Source of the DNA: an uncultured Gammaproteobacteria bacterium
Lineage (GTDB): Bacteria > Pseudomonadota > Gammaproteobacteria > UBA6429 > Thiohalophilaceae
NCBI GenBank assembly: GCA_937967995.1
Contig: CALBTB010000010.1
Location: 310,001-374,000, forward strand
DNA length: 64,000 bases
Reading direction: 5' to 3'
This document shows, piece after piece, positions 52,476 through 60,151 of this stretch. The notes under the pieces are model-generated. The model was not told the DNA's origin, did not search any database, and saw nothing but the letters and a program-made list of their open reading frames with translations. Position 1 is the stretch's first letter. The number at the start of each line of letters is the position of its first letter. The translations under genes and the position numbers were made by a program.

Positions 52476-52964
52476 CTAGTTGACACCGTACACGCGGCGG
52501 ACCTTTCGCAGAATCATGAATACCGGTGTCCACAATACAGCTGTCGTAAAACAGGGTAGCAGGACCATCCAGATACTGGGTGCAATACCGGTGATACCCT
52601 TGATCCATAACACGATGATGTCGTAAATCAGGCAGAAAATGAATACCACAATCGCCTGTTGCCAGACTGGAAAGATACGCAGGCGCTGATGCAGGTAAAC
52701 GGTGAAATACGCCACGATGGCCATGGCCAGTGCATACTGGCCAAGAACCGCATCGTAAGAAACATCGAGTAACAGACCCATTATCCATGCCACACCAATA
52801 TTCACCCGATGCGGCAGGGCCATGCTCCAGTAGATGATGACCATCAATACCCAGTGTGGCCGAATCTCTTCTGCCCAGGTCGGCAGGGGCATGATAGTCA
52901 GCATGAGTGCCACAATGAGTGTCAGGAAAATTACCGGACTGCCTCGCGGTATCACGGCACTCAT
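52476..52964 (-). CDS. mreD: Rod shape-determining protein MreD
   Basis: A 162-residue inner-membrane protein with about five helices, part of the elongasome with MreC and RodA. VALMLTIMPLPTWAEEIRPHWVLMVIIYWSMALPHRVNIGVAWIMGLLLDVSYDAVLGQYALAMAIVAY is typical MreD, including the conserved Pro-Trp region. It overlaps mreC by 4 bp (ATGA) and is followed closely by mrdA. Confidence 0.92.
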   Translation of the reverse strand: MSAVIPRGSPVIFLTLIVALMLTIMPLPTWAEEIRPHWVLMVIIYWSMALPHRVNIGVAWIMGLLLDVSYDAVLGQYALAMAIVAYFTVYLHQRLRIFPVWQQAIVVFIFCLIYDIIVLWIKGITGIAPSIWMVLLPCFTTAVLWTPVFMILRKVRRVYGVN

Positions 52965-53839
52965 GATTTTTCCTCCTGCGGACCTTTACAGGCCGCTTCC
53001 GGATTGGTGCGGTGAGATGGCCAGACCAGCAGGACTTCGCGGTTACGATCCAGTTGTGCAGTGGGTTCTACCAGGATTTGTGCAAACGGCAGACTGGGAT
53101 TGGTGTTGATTTCGACAACACGGCCGACCGGGTAACCGGGCGGAAACATACAGCCCAGCCCGGAAGTCACCAGCAGGTCGTCGACCATGATATCGGCATT
53201 GTTGGGCTGGTGAATCAGTTCTAGCTGGTTCTGTTTGGGTTTGCCGACCGCAATGGCACGTACACCGTTTCGATTGACCTGAACCGGCACGGAGTGACTG
53301 GCGTCGGTTATCAGCATGGCGGTACTCGACATGGGACCCACATGCACAATCTTTCCCATCGCCCCCTGGGCACCGATTATCGGCTGACCCATATAAACGC
53401 CATGGCTGTTACCTTTATTAATGACAAACTGGCGCCGGTAGGGATCCAGATCCACTGACAGCATTTCCGCGACCAGTACGTGTTCAAACTCTTCATCATG
53501 TTTTTCAACGGACTTGAGCAGGGCGCGCAGGTTGGCATTTTCAGTCTTCAGCGAGGCATATTTCTGCAGTTTGGCCTTGAGTAACTGGTTCTGGGTGCGC
53601 AGGGTCTTGTTTTCATCTTCCAGGGTGGAGTGGCTCACCAGTGATTGTGAGCTCCAGTCAATGATATCGGAGGGCAGATTGACCAGATAGCGAATCGGAT
53701 CAACGACTACAGACAGCGCAGAGCGAATGGTCGTCATGGCCTGAAAGCGATGGTCAAGGACCATGAGCATGACCGAAATCAGGCACAAAATGATCAGGCG
53801 TATACCAAGCGACGGGCCTTGTTTGAACAGGTGTTTAAC
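52961..53839 (-). CDS. mreC: Rod shape-determining protein MreC, with apparent GTT start
   Basis: MreC is a bitopic periplasmic scaffold that activates PBP2-RodA. Seen: a TM helix near the N-terminus, a coiled coil (LEDENKTLRTQNQLLKAKLQKYASLKTENANLRALL), and the MreC beta-domains (VFVINKGNSHGVYMGQPIIGAQGAMGKIV). The conserved N-terminus KHLFKQGPSLGIRLI, in line with E. coli KPIFSRGPSLQIRLI, is encoded upstream of the first ATG/GTG/TTG codon (a TTG at 53788). The only codon in the correct position is GTT at 53839, 7 nt after a perfect AGGAGG. I place the start there; if the TTG is used instead, 17 residues and the basic pre-membrane segment would be lost. Confidence 0.85.
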   Translation of the reverse strand, partial: VKHLFKQGPSLGIRLIILCLISVMLMVLDHRFQAMTTIRSALSVVVDPIRYLVNLPSDIIDWSSQSLVSHSTLEDENKTLRTQNQLLKAKLQKYASLKTENANLRALLKSVEKHDEEFEHVLVAEMLSVDLDPYRRQFVINKGNSHGVYMGQPIIGAQGAMGKIVHVGPMSSTAMLITDASHSVPVQVNRNGVRAIAVGKPKQNQLELIHQPNNADIMVDDLLVTSGLGCMFPPGYPVGRVVEINTNPSLPFAQILVEPTAQLDRNREVLLVWPSHRTNPEAACKGPQEEKS

Positions 53840-53846
53840 GTCACAA

Positions 53847-53852
53847 CCTCCT
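53847..53852 (-). promoter_or_regulatory. Strong Shine-Dalgarno ahead of the non-canonical mreC start
   Basis: On the minus strand AGGAGG is followed by 7 nt and then GTT AAA CAC CTG. No in-frame ATG, GTG or TTG occurs between the upstream stop (TGA, 53854-53852) and the TTG at 53788. A GTG 2 nt after the SD is out of frame and too close. Confidence 0.7.
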
Positions 53853-53867
53853 CAATGGTCATGCTGT

Positions 53868-54914
53868 TTACTCAACAGTAAACAGATCACCACCGTACTC
53901 ATCAATCATCTCCAGTGCACGACCACCACCACGCGCCACACAGGTCAGCGGGTCTTCAGCGATGATCACTGGCAGGCCGGTCTCCTCCATAAGCAAACGA
54001 TCCAGGTCACGTAGCAGGGCGCCACCACCGGTCAGCACCATGCCGCGTTCAGCGATATCAGCGGCCAGTTCCGGTGGGGTTTGTTCCAGCGCCGTTTTGA
54101 CTGCGCTGACGATACCCGACAGGGGTTCCTGCAGGGCTTCAAGAATTTCATTGCTGTTGAGTGTAAAACTGCGCGGTACCCCTTCGGCCAGGTTACGGCC
54201 ACGTACTTCCATTTCACGTACTTCATTGCCGGGGTAGGCCGAGCCGATCTCATGTTTTATGCGCTCGGCGGTAGATTCACCAATCAGTGAGCCGTAGTTA
54301 CGCCGCACATAGTTGATAATGGCATCGTCAAAGCGATCCCCACCGATGCGCACCGAGGCGGAATAAACGATACCGCTCAGGGAAATGACGGCGACTTCCG
54401 TCGTGCCACCGCCGATATCCAGCACCATGGAGCCGCTGGCCTCACTGATCGGCATGCCGGCGCCAATGGCGGCGGCCATAGGCTCTTCGATTAAAAAGAC
54501 TTCACGTGCACCGGCCCCGGCGGCGGATTCACGTATCGCGCGGCGTTCGACCTGGGTCGAGCCACACGGCACACAGATCAAGACGCGTGGGCTGGGGCGG
54601 AAAAAGCGTGCCTCGTGCACCTTGCGAATAAAATGCTGGAGCATCTTCTCGGTGACGGTAAAATCAGCAATAACGCCATCTTTCATGGGGCGAATCGCCA
54701 CGATATTGCCGGGAGTCCGGCCCAGCATGCGCTTGGCCTCCATGCCGACAGCGGCGACGGATTTCGGCCCGCCCGGGCCACGCTCCTGACGGATGGCGAC
54801 GACGGACGGTTCATTTAGTACAATCCCTTTTCCGCGAACGTATATAAGGGTGTTGGCGGTGCCCAGATCGATGGACACGTCATTGGAGAACATACCCCTG
54901 AGACTTTCGAACAT
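53868..54914 (-). CDS. mreB: Rod shape-determining protein MreB
   Basis: MreB is the actin homologue that orients lateral wall synthesis. The 348-residue protein shows VSIDLGTANTLIYV (phosphate 1), VLDIGGGTTEVAVISL (phosphate 2) and VLTGGGALLRDLD (adenosine motif), with the usual interdomain hinges. It is the first gene of the minus-strand mreBCD-mrdA-rodA-mltB-rlpA-dacA unit. A candidate promoter lies upstream, and the gene is divergent from gatC. Confidence 0.97.
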   Translation of the reverse strand: MFESLRGMFSNDVSIDLGTANTLIYVRGKGIVLNEPSVVAIRQERGPGGPKSVAAVGMEAKRMLGRTPGNIVAIRPMKDGVIADFTVTEKMLQHFIRKVHEARFFRPSPRVLICVPCGSTQVERRAIRESAAGAGAREVFLIEEPMAAAIGAGMPISEASGSMVLDIGGGTTEVAVISLSGIVYSASVRIGGDRFDDAIINYVRRNYGSLIGESTAERIKHEIGSAYPGNEVREMEVRGRNLAEGVPRSFTLNSNEILEALQEPLSGIVSAVKTALEQTPPELAADIAERGMVLTGGGALLRDLDRLLMEETGLPVIIAEDPLTCVARGGGRALEMIDEYGGDLFTVE

Positions 54915-54930
54915 ATTGGTATCTGCTTTA

Positions 54931-54960
54931 TATATAAGTAAGTTGCCTTACTTTAATCAA
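54931..54960 (-). promoter_or_regulatory. Candidate mreB promoter with a palindrome in the spacer
   Basis: On the minus strand TTGATT (54955-54960) and TATATA (54931-54936) are 18 bp apart. A perfect 7-bp inverted repeat AAGTAAG-TTGC-CTTACTT (54936-54953) fills the spacer and could be a regulator site. Only the pattern is seen; no regulator is known. Confidence 0.4.
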
Positions 54961-55050
54961 TACAGGGGGTATTGGGCAAGCAGGTAGCTGAAAATAATGA
55001 TTTTTTGTCCAACCCGTCACAGACACGAAATTTGAGGTAAAGAGGACCCT

Positions 55051-55338
55051 ATGTCACTTGAACGAGACGACGTAAAAAAGATTGCCCACCTGGCCAGGCT
55101 GGCGATCGACGAGGCGGATATTCCCGGTTACGCCACCAACCTGACAAATATCCTGAATCTTGTCGAACAGATGAGCGCTGTCGATACGGATCAGGTTACA
55201 CCAATGGCGCATCCGCTTGATGCCGTGCAACGCTTGCGACCGGATGAAGTCACCGAGACCAATCAGCGCGATCATTTTCAGCAACATGCGCCGAAGGTTG
55301 AGGATGGTTTGTACCTGGTGCCGAAAGTCATCGAATAA
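55051..55338 (+). CDS. gatC: Asp-tRNA(Asn)/Glu-tRNA(Gln) amidotransferase subunit C
   Basis: GatC is the small wrap-around subunit of the GatCAB amidotransferase that converts misacylated Glu-tRNA(Gln) and Asp-tRNA(Asn). The 95-residue protein begins MSLERDDVKKIAHLARLAIDEADI and has TPMAHPLDAVQRLRPDEVTETNQRD, the conserved extended segment that wraps GatA, and ends EDGLYLVPKVIE. It is divergent from mreB and is followed by gatA after 42 bp. Confidence 0.95.
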   Translation: MSLERDDVKKIAHLARLAIDEADIPGYATNLTNILNLVEQMSAVDTDQVTPMAHPLDAVQRLRPDEVTETNQRDHFQQHAPKVEDGLYLVPKVIE

Positions 55339-55380
55339 AAATCGTTTAATTTATAAATCCAGCAAAGTTGTTTCGTTACT

Positions 55381-56841
55381 ATGAGTTTACATAACAAAAC
55401 CATTCGTGAGTTATCAGAAGACTTACACAACAAATCCATCAGCAGCGTCGAACTGACGCAACACTATCTGGATCGTATCGAAAAATATGATTCACAGTTA
55501 AACAGTTTTGTCACCGTTACAAACGATCTCGCCCTGGAGCAGGCGCGTCAGGCCGATAAATTAATTGCACAGGGCAAGGCAACAGCGTTAACCGGTATTC
55601 CCATCGCGCAAAAAGATATTTTTTGTACCAACGGCGTGAAAACCACCTGCGGATCAAAAATGCTGGATAACTTTATTGCGCCATACGATGCAACTGTTGT
55701 TGATAAATTTAATCAGGCCGGCGCCATCATGCTGGGTAAACTGAATATGGATGAATTTGCCATGGGCTCATCCAATGAAACGAGTTTTTACGGACCGGTC
55801 AATAATCCCTGGAACACGGATTGTGTGCCGGGCGGATCGTCCGGTGGTTCGGCGGCATCTGTCGCGGCACGGTTGGTACCGGCGTCAACGGGCACGGATA
55901 CCGGTGGTTCCATTCGACAACCGGCATCATTATGTGGCATTACCGGTTTAAAACCGACTTATGGTCGTGTTTCCCGCTACGGCATGATCGCGTTTGCCTC
56001 CAGTCTCGATCAGGCCGGACCACTAACACAAACCGCGGAAGATGCGGCGCTGTTATTAAATGTTATGGCCGGGTTTGATACGAAAGATTCCACCAGTGTT
56101 GAAAAAGACGTGCCGGATTACACCGCAAACCTGAAACAGGATCTAAAAGGTTTGAAAATCGGCTTACCGAAAGAATATTTCGGAGAAGGGCTGGATAGTG
56201 CGGTCGGTGATGTCATTCAGCAGGCCATTGATACGTACAAAAAACTCGGCGCAGAAATTGTTGATATTGAATTGCCCAACAGCGGCTTATCGGTACCGGC
56301 TTATTATGTGGTTGCACCGGCCGAATGTTCATCCAACCTGTCACGCTTTGACGGCGTACGTTTCGGTTATCGCTGTGATGATCCGAAGGATCTTGAAGAT
56401 TTATATAAGCGTTCGCGCGGCGAAGGATTTGGGCCGGAAGTCAAACGCCGTATCATGATCGGTACCTATGCCCTGTCTGCCGGTTATTACGATGCCTATT
56501 ATCTCAAGGCACAGAAAGTACGCCGCCTGATCAGCGATGATTTCAAACAGGCGTTTGAAAACGTCGATGTCATTATGGGGCCGACCTCACCCAGCGTGGC
56601 GTTCAAAAAAGGTGAGCGCAGTGATGACCCGATCACCATGTACCTGTCGGATATTTATACCATTGCCACCAACCTGGCCGGACTGCCGGGCATGTCGGTA
56701 CCGGCCGGTTTTGCGCATGATTTGCCGGTGGGGTTACAGATTATTGGTAATTATTTTGACGAGGCGCGGCTGTTAAATGTGGCGCATCAATATCAATTGA
56801 ATACGGACTGGCATACGAAATTGCCGGATGGTTTTAAATGA
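55381..56841 (+). CDS. gatA: Asp-tRNA(Asn)/Glu-tRNA(Gln) amidotransferase subunit A
   Basis: GatA is the glutaminase subunit that supplies ammonia. The 486-residue amidase-family protein has the Ser-cisSer-Lys triad: K in PIAQKDIFCTNG, the cis-Ser and Ser in TGTDTGGSIRQPASLCG, within the amidase signature GGSSGGSAASVAARL. It is followed not by gatB directly but by 330 bp holding two large hairpin repeats, which is wider than in most gatCAB operons. Confidence 0.96.
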   Translation: MSLHNKTIRELSEDLHNKSISSVELTQHYLDRIEKYDSQLNSFVTVTNDLALEQARQADKLIAQGKATALTGIPIAQKDIFCTNGVKTTCGSKMLDNFIAPYDATVVDKFNQAGAIMLGKLNMDEFAMGSSNETSFYGPVNNPWNTDCVPGGSSGGSAASVAARLVPASTGTDTGGSIRQPASLCGITGLKPTYGRVSRYGMIAFASSLDQAGPLTQTAEDAALLLNVMAGFDTKDSTSVEKDVPDYTANLKQDLKGLKIGLPKEYFGEGLDSAVGDVIQQAIDTYKKLGAEIVDIELPNSGLSVPAYYVVAPAECSSNLSRFDGVRFGYRCDDPKDLEDLYKRSRGEGFGPEVKRRIMIGTYALSAGYYDAYYLKAQKVRRLISDDFKQAFENVDVIMGPTSPSVAFKKGERSDDPITMYLSDIYTIATNLAGLPGMSVPAGFAHDLPVGLQIIGNYFDEARLLNVAHQYQLNTDWHTKLPDGFK

Positions 56842-56860
56842 TGCCAAGAAACCAGCACGG

Positions 56861-56942
56861 CTGACGATGGTGACATGTTCCGGGAGCGTGCGGCCACATG
56901 GACGTATTTATGGCGTCTCCTGGAACATGTCACCGGAGTCAG
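56861..56942 (-). repeat. Hairpin repeat copy A (shorter variant, opposite orientation)
   Basis: Arms GGTGACATGTTCC (56869-56881) and GGAACATGTCACC (56922-56934) pair perfectly over 13 bp, with an outer CTGAC/GTCAG pair (56861-56865 and 56938-56942) separated by 3-nt mismatches. The 40-nt centre, read on the minus strand, contains ACGCCATAAATACGTCCATG, which resembles the start of the 52-nt core of copies B and C. It lies just after the gatA stop. Confidence 0.8.
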
Positions 56943-57004
56943 CCAGACAGGGTGATTTGTAATAAAGAACACGATATATGCAAAGTGAACGACTGCAGAG
57001 TACA

Positions 57005-57114
57005 GGTCAGAGTATAGAAACAGTTTTAAGGACACGCTATGAATACATCCCTGTACGCTCGGCTGCGGCATCCCTGCCGCAGACGGTCCTGAAAACTGTT
57101 TCTATACTCTGACC
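57005..57114 (+). repeat. Hairpin repeat copy B (52-nt core)
   Basis: Arms of 29 bp (57005-57033 and 57086-57114) form an inverted repeat with only one mismatch; the outer ends are GGTCAGAGT...ACTCTGACC. The 52-nt core (57034-57085) begins ACGCTATGAATACATCCCTG, then TACGCTCGG, and contains an inner stem CTGCGGCA-TCCC-TGCCGCAG. It lies in the gatA-gatB gap and could end or attenuate the gatA transcript; it has no T tract. Confidence 0.88.
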
Positions 57115-57171
57115 CCGGCATGGGATAGTGCAGATTAACTTAAGAAAGAAATCAGCAACGAAGGTAACGTG

Positions 57172-58602
57172 ATGGAATGGGAAACAGTCATTGGTCTGGA
57201 AATTCATACCCAGCTGGCAACTAAAAGTAAAATCTTCTCAGGCGCCTCAACCGCTTATGGTGCGGAACCGAATACGCAGGCCTGCGCGGTGGACCTTGGT
57301 CTGCCGGGCGTGCTGCCGGTATTAAATAAACAAGTCGTGATCATGGCCATCAAGTTTGGCCTGGCGATTGGTGCAAATGTCTCGCGTCATTCCGTGTTTG
57401 CGCGGAAAAACTATTTTTATCCGGACTTACCCAAGGGCTACCAGATCAGTCAGTATGAATTACCGATAGTCGAAACCGGGAAAATTGATATCGAACTGGA
57501 AGATGGCACCAGCAAAACCATCGGTATCACCCGCGCCCACCTTGAAGAAGACGCCGGTAAGTCATTGCACGAGGATTATCACGGCATGACCGGCATTGAT
57601 TTGAATCGCGCCGGTACACCGTTACTGGAAATCGTCTCAGAACCGGATATGCGGTCCGCCAAAGAAGCAGTGGCCTACATGAAAAAGATTCATTCACTGG
57701 TGCGTTACCTGGAAATCAGTGACGGTAACATGCAGGAAGGCTCGTTTCGTTGTGACGCCAATGTCTCTGTGCGACCAAAAGGGCAGAAGGAATTTGGCAC
57801 GCGTACAGAATTAAAAAACATCAACTCATTCCGGTTTGTGGAACGCGCCATCAACTTCGAAGTGGAACGGCAGATCGATGTGCTGGAAGGCGGTGGCGAA
57901 ATCATTCAGGAAACCCGCCTGTACGATCCGGACAAAAACGAAACCCGTTCCATGCGTTCCAAGGAAGAAGCGATGGATTATCGTTATTTCCCGGATCCGG
58001 ATTTACTCCCGGTGGCCATCAACGACGAAACCATTGCCTCAGTTGAAAAGACCATGCCGGAACTGCCGTCGGCGAAAAAGGCCCGTTTTGAAAAAGAGTT
58101 TGCATTGAGTGATTACGATGCGAGTATTCTTACCGGCGATAAGGACCTGGCCGACTATTTTGAAACCGTCGTAAAAACTTCCGCTCAGGCCAAGTTGTCT
58201 GCCAACTGGGTCATCAGTGAACTGTCCGGACGACTGAACAAGGAAGACAGGGATATCACCGACAGCCCGATCAGTGCGCAAATGCTCGGTGGCATGATCA
58301 AACGACTGGCTGAAAATGCGATCACCTCCAAGATGGCCAAGGAAGTGTTCAATGCCATGTGGGACGGTGAAGGTGATGCGGATGCGATCATCGAAAAGCG
58401 TGGCCTGAAACCGGCCGACACCGGTGAAGTCGAAAAGATCATTGATGAGATCATTGCCAACAACCCCGACCAGGTTGAACAGTTCCGGGCAGGTAAAGAG
58501 AAAGTGCTTGGGTTTTTCGTTGGCCAGGTGATGAAGGCGTCGAAAGGGAAGGCGGATCCGGGGCAGGTTAATCAGTTACTTCGAAATAAACTAAAGCCGT
58601 AA
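57172..58602 (+). CDS. gatB: Asp-tRNA(Asn)/Glu-tRNA(Gln) amidotransferase subunit B
   Basis: GatB phosphorylates the misacylated tRNA and accepts ammonia from GatA. The 476-residue protein begins MEWETVIGLEIHTQLATKSKIFSG and has RKNYFYPDLPKGYQISQYE, HLEEDAGKSLHE (Mg2+/ATP site) and DFRCDANVSVRP-like FRCDANVSVRPKG, with the C-terminal YqeY-like tRNA tail. I use ATG 57172, preceded by AAGG; the GTG one codon earlier is equally close. It depends for its transcription on a promoter in, or readthrough through, the hairpin region upstream. Confidence 0.95.
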   Translation: MEWETVIGLEIHTQLATKSKIFSGASTAYGAEPNTQACAVDLGLPGVLPVLNKQVVIMAIKFGLAIGANVSRHSVFARKNYFYPDLPKGYQISQYELPIVETGKIDIELEDGTSKTIGITRAHLEEDAGKSLHEDYHGMTGIDLNRAGTPLLEIVSEPDMRSAKEAVAYMKKIHSLVRYLEISDGNMQEGSFRCDANVSVRPKGQKEFGTRTELKNINSFRFVERAINFEVERQIDVLEGGGEIIQETRLYDPDKNETRSMRSKEEAMDYRYFPDPDLLPVAINDETIASVEKTMPELPSAKKARFEKEFALSDYDASILTGDKDLADYFETVVKTSAQAKLSANWVISELSGRLNKEDRDITDSPISAQMLGGMIKRLAENAITSKMAKEVFNAMWDGEGDADAIIEKRGLKPADTGEVEKIIDEIIANNPDQVEQFRAGKEKVLGFFVGQVMKASKGKADPGQVNQLLRNKLKP

Positions 58603-58625
58603 GTCGTTACAGGCTAGAGTATTAT

Positions 58626-58727
58626 GCACTTGGATATCAACAAACAAAACACGCTGTAAATACATCCCTGTACGCTCGACGACGGCGTCCATGCCGTCGA
58701 CGGTTTTGTTTGTTGATTTTCAAGTGC
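58626..58727 (+). repeat. Hairpin repeat copy C (52-nt core)
   Basis: Arms GCACTTG (58626-58632) with CAAGTGC (58721-58727), and TCAACAAACAAAAC (58637-58650) with GTTTTGTTTGTTGA (58703-58716), pair without loss apart from a 4-nt bulge on each side. The 52-nt core (58651-58702) begins ACGCTGTAAATACATCCCTG and has an inner stem CGACGGC/GCCGTCG. Core length and first 28 nt match copy B, but arms do not. It lies between gatB and hslO. Confidence 0.88.
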
Positions 58728-58772
58728 TGAAAAAATTGATATTCAGCAATAAGAGATATTTTACCAGCTACG

Positions 58773-59651
58773 ATGTCAGACAACGACACATTACAGCGCT
58801 TTTTATTTGAGCACACGCCGATACGCGGTGAGATTGTGCATCTGGATGCCACCTGGCAGGCGATTCTCGACAAGCATGATTATCCGCCGCTGGTGCGCAG
58901 TGTCCTCGGTGAAATGATGGCAGCATCGGTGTTGCTGGCGGCCTCGTTAAAATTACACGGCAGGTTGATTATTCAGTTACAGGGCACCGGACCGATTTCA
59001 CTGCTGGTGGTGGAATGCAGCAATGCGCATGAATTACGTGGCCTGGCGCACTGGTCCGAGTTACCCGAGGAAGGCGATTTATCGACGCTGGCCGGCAACG
59101 GTCAGTTGACTATAACACTGGAACCCAAGGATGATCAGGATCGTTATCAGAGTATTGTTGAGTTAAGTGGTAACAGTGTCTCGGATGCGCTGATGAACTA
59201 CCTGCAACAATCCGAGCAACTGGATACCTGCCTGTGGTTAAGTGCAAATGAGCATCGGGCTGCGGGCCTGATGTTACAAAAATTACCCACTGAAAAAGAA
59301 GCCGAAGACGCGGACGCCTGGAATCGTGTCATCCAGTTGGCCAACACGGTCAGTAATGAAGAACTTCTTGAAGTCTCTGAGCTCAAATTACTACATCGCC
59401 TGTTTCATGAAGAAAAGGTTCGCGTATTTGATCCGGCGCCGGTCTGTTTTCGTTGTACCTGTTCCAAGGACCGCGTCATCAACATGTTACGCAGCCTGGG
59501 TCCTGTCGAAGTCAAAGGGATTCTGGAAGAACAGGGTGAGGTCAGTGTGGCCTGTGAATTCTGTAATCAGAAATATGCGTTTGACACGGTCGATGTGGAA
59601 GAAATCTTTGCCAGCAGCGTCACGACGAATCCGTCGGAGACGCGGCATTAA
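58773..59651 (+). CDS. hslO: Hsp33 redox-regulated chaperone
   Basis: Hsp33 is a holdase chaperone switched on by oxidation and unfolding. The 292-residue protein has the N-terminal two-lobed domain (DNDTLQRFLFEHTPIRGEIVHLD) and the C-terminal redox zinc switch: CFRCTCSKDRV and ACEFCNQKYAF supply the CxC and CxxC that bind Zn2+. In the usual family the switch is Cx(1)C...Cx(2)C; all four Cys are present, plus an extra Cys two residues upstream. It follows copy C of the hairpin repeat. Confidence 0.95.
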   Translation: MSDNDTLQRFLFEHTPIRGEIVHLDATWQAILDKHDYPPLVRSVLGEMMAASVLLAASLKLHGRLIIQLQGTGPISLLVVECSNAHELRGLAHWSELPEEGDLSTLAGNGQLTITLEPKDDQDRYQSIVELSGNSVSDALMNYLQQSEQLDTCLWLSANEHRAAGLMLQKLPTEKEAEDADAWNRVIQLANTVSNEELLEVSELKLLHRLFHEEKVRVFDPAPVCFRCTCSKDRVINMLRSLGPVEVKGILEEQGEVSVACEFCNQKYAFDTVDVEEIFASSVTTNPSETRH

Positions 59652-59677
59652 ATTGAAATTGAATAAGGAGTAAACCT

Positions 59678-60118
59678 GTGAGAATGAAAAGCATTTTGAT
59701 TTTAAGTGTAGCCCTGTTCGTAAGCATGCCAGTCAAGGCGTCCGATGAAGGCGATGTGGAGCTGGTGGCACTGATGCAATCTCTGCAATATTTTACCCAT
59801 AAACTCAGTTTGTCTGTCGATGCGAAAAACCAGAAGCTGGCAAACTTTTATGCGCACGAAATAGAGGAAGTAATTGAACAAATTGAGAAAGTGGAATCCT
59901 ACGACGGACACGCGGTAGGGAAGCTGGTTGACTTTCATCTGGAAAAACCGTTTGAAGCGCTGGAAAAAGCCATTAAAAGCAACAATGCGAGCGATATGAA
60001 AGTGAAGCTGGATGAACTGATTGCCTCCTGTAATAAATGCCACAAGGCAACCGATCATGGTTATATCGTCATTAAGAAAAACACCAACAATCCATTCATG
60101 CAATCATTTAAACCCTAG
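59678..60118 (+). CDS. Small periplasmic c-type cytochrome (cytochrome c'-like)
   Basis: A 146-residue secreted protein with a signal peptide (MRMKSILILSVALFVSMPVKA) and one C-terminal heme-binding CxxCH in IASCNKCHKATDHGYIVI (about residues 114-118). The mature part is helix-rich, as in cytochrome c'/c556-like four-helix bundles, where the heme motif is also C-terminal. It starts at GTG 59678, 7 nt after AGGAG; the ATG 6 nt later is too far from the SD. Electron partner is unknown. Confidence 0.8.
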   Translation: MRMKSILILSVALFVSMPVKASDEGDVELVALMQSLQYFTHKLSLSVDAKNQKLANFYAHEIEEVIEQIEKVESYDGHAVGKLVDFHLEKPFEALEKAIKSNNASDMKVKLDELIASCNKCHKATDHGYIVIKKNTNNPFMQSFKP

Positions 60119-60151
60119 TGGCTGTTAGCTGGAATCATTTAATTCAGGTCT

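Noticed and set aside
53788..53790. TTG at 53788 as the mreC start
   Set aside because: It has no Shine-Dalgarno and would remove the conserved KxxFKQGPSL segment; kept only as a fallback.
56793..57071. 92-codon minus-strand frame across the hairpin repeats
   Set aside because: It runs through two repeat copies and codes for their sequence; no SD or family resemblance.
56842..58772. Insertion sequence or integron attC array around gatB
   Set aside because: No transposase or integrase gene is present, and the repeats lack the R' and R'' core sites of attC; the symmetric arms are reported instead as a separate repeat family.
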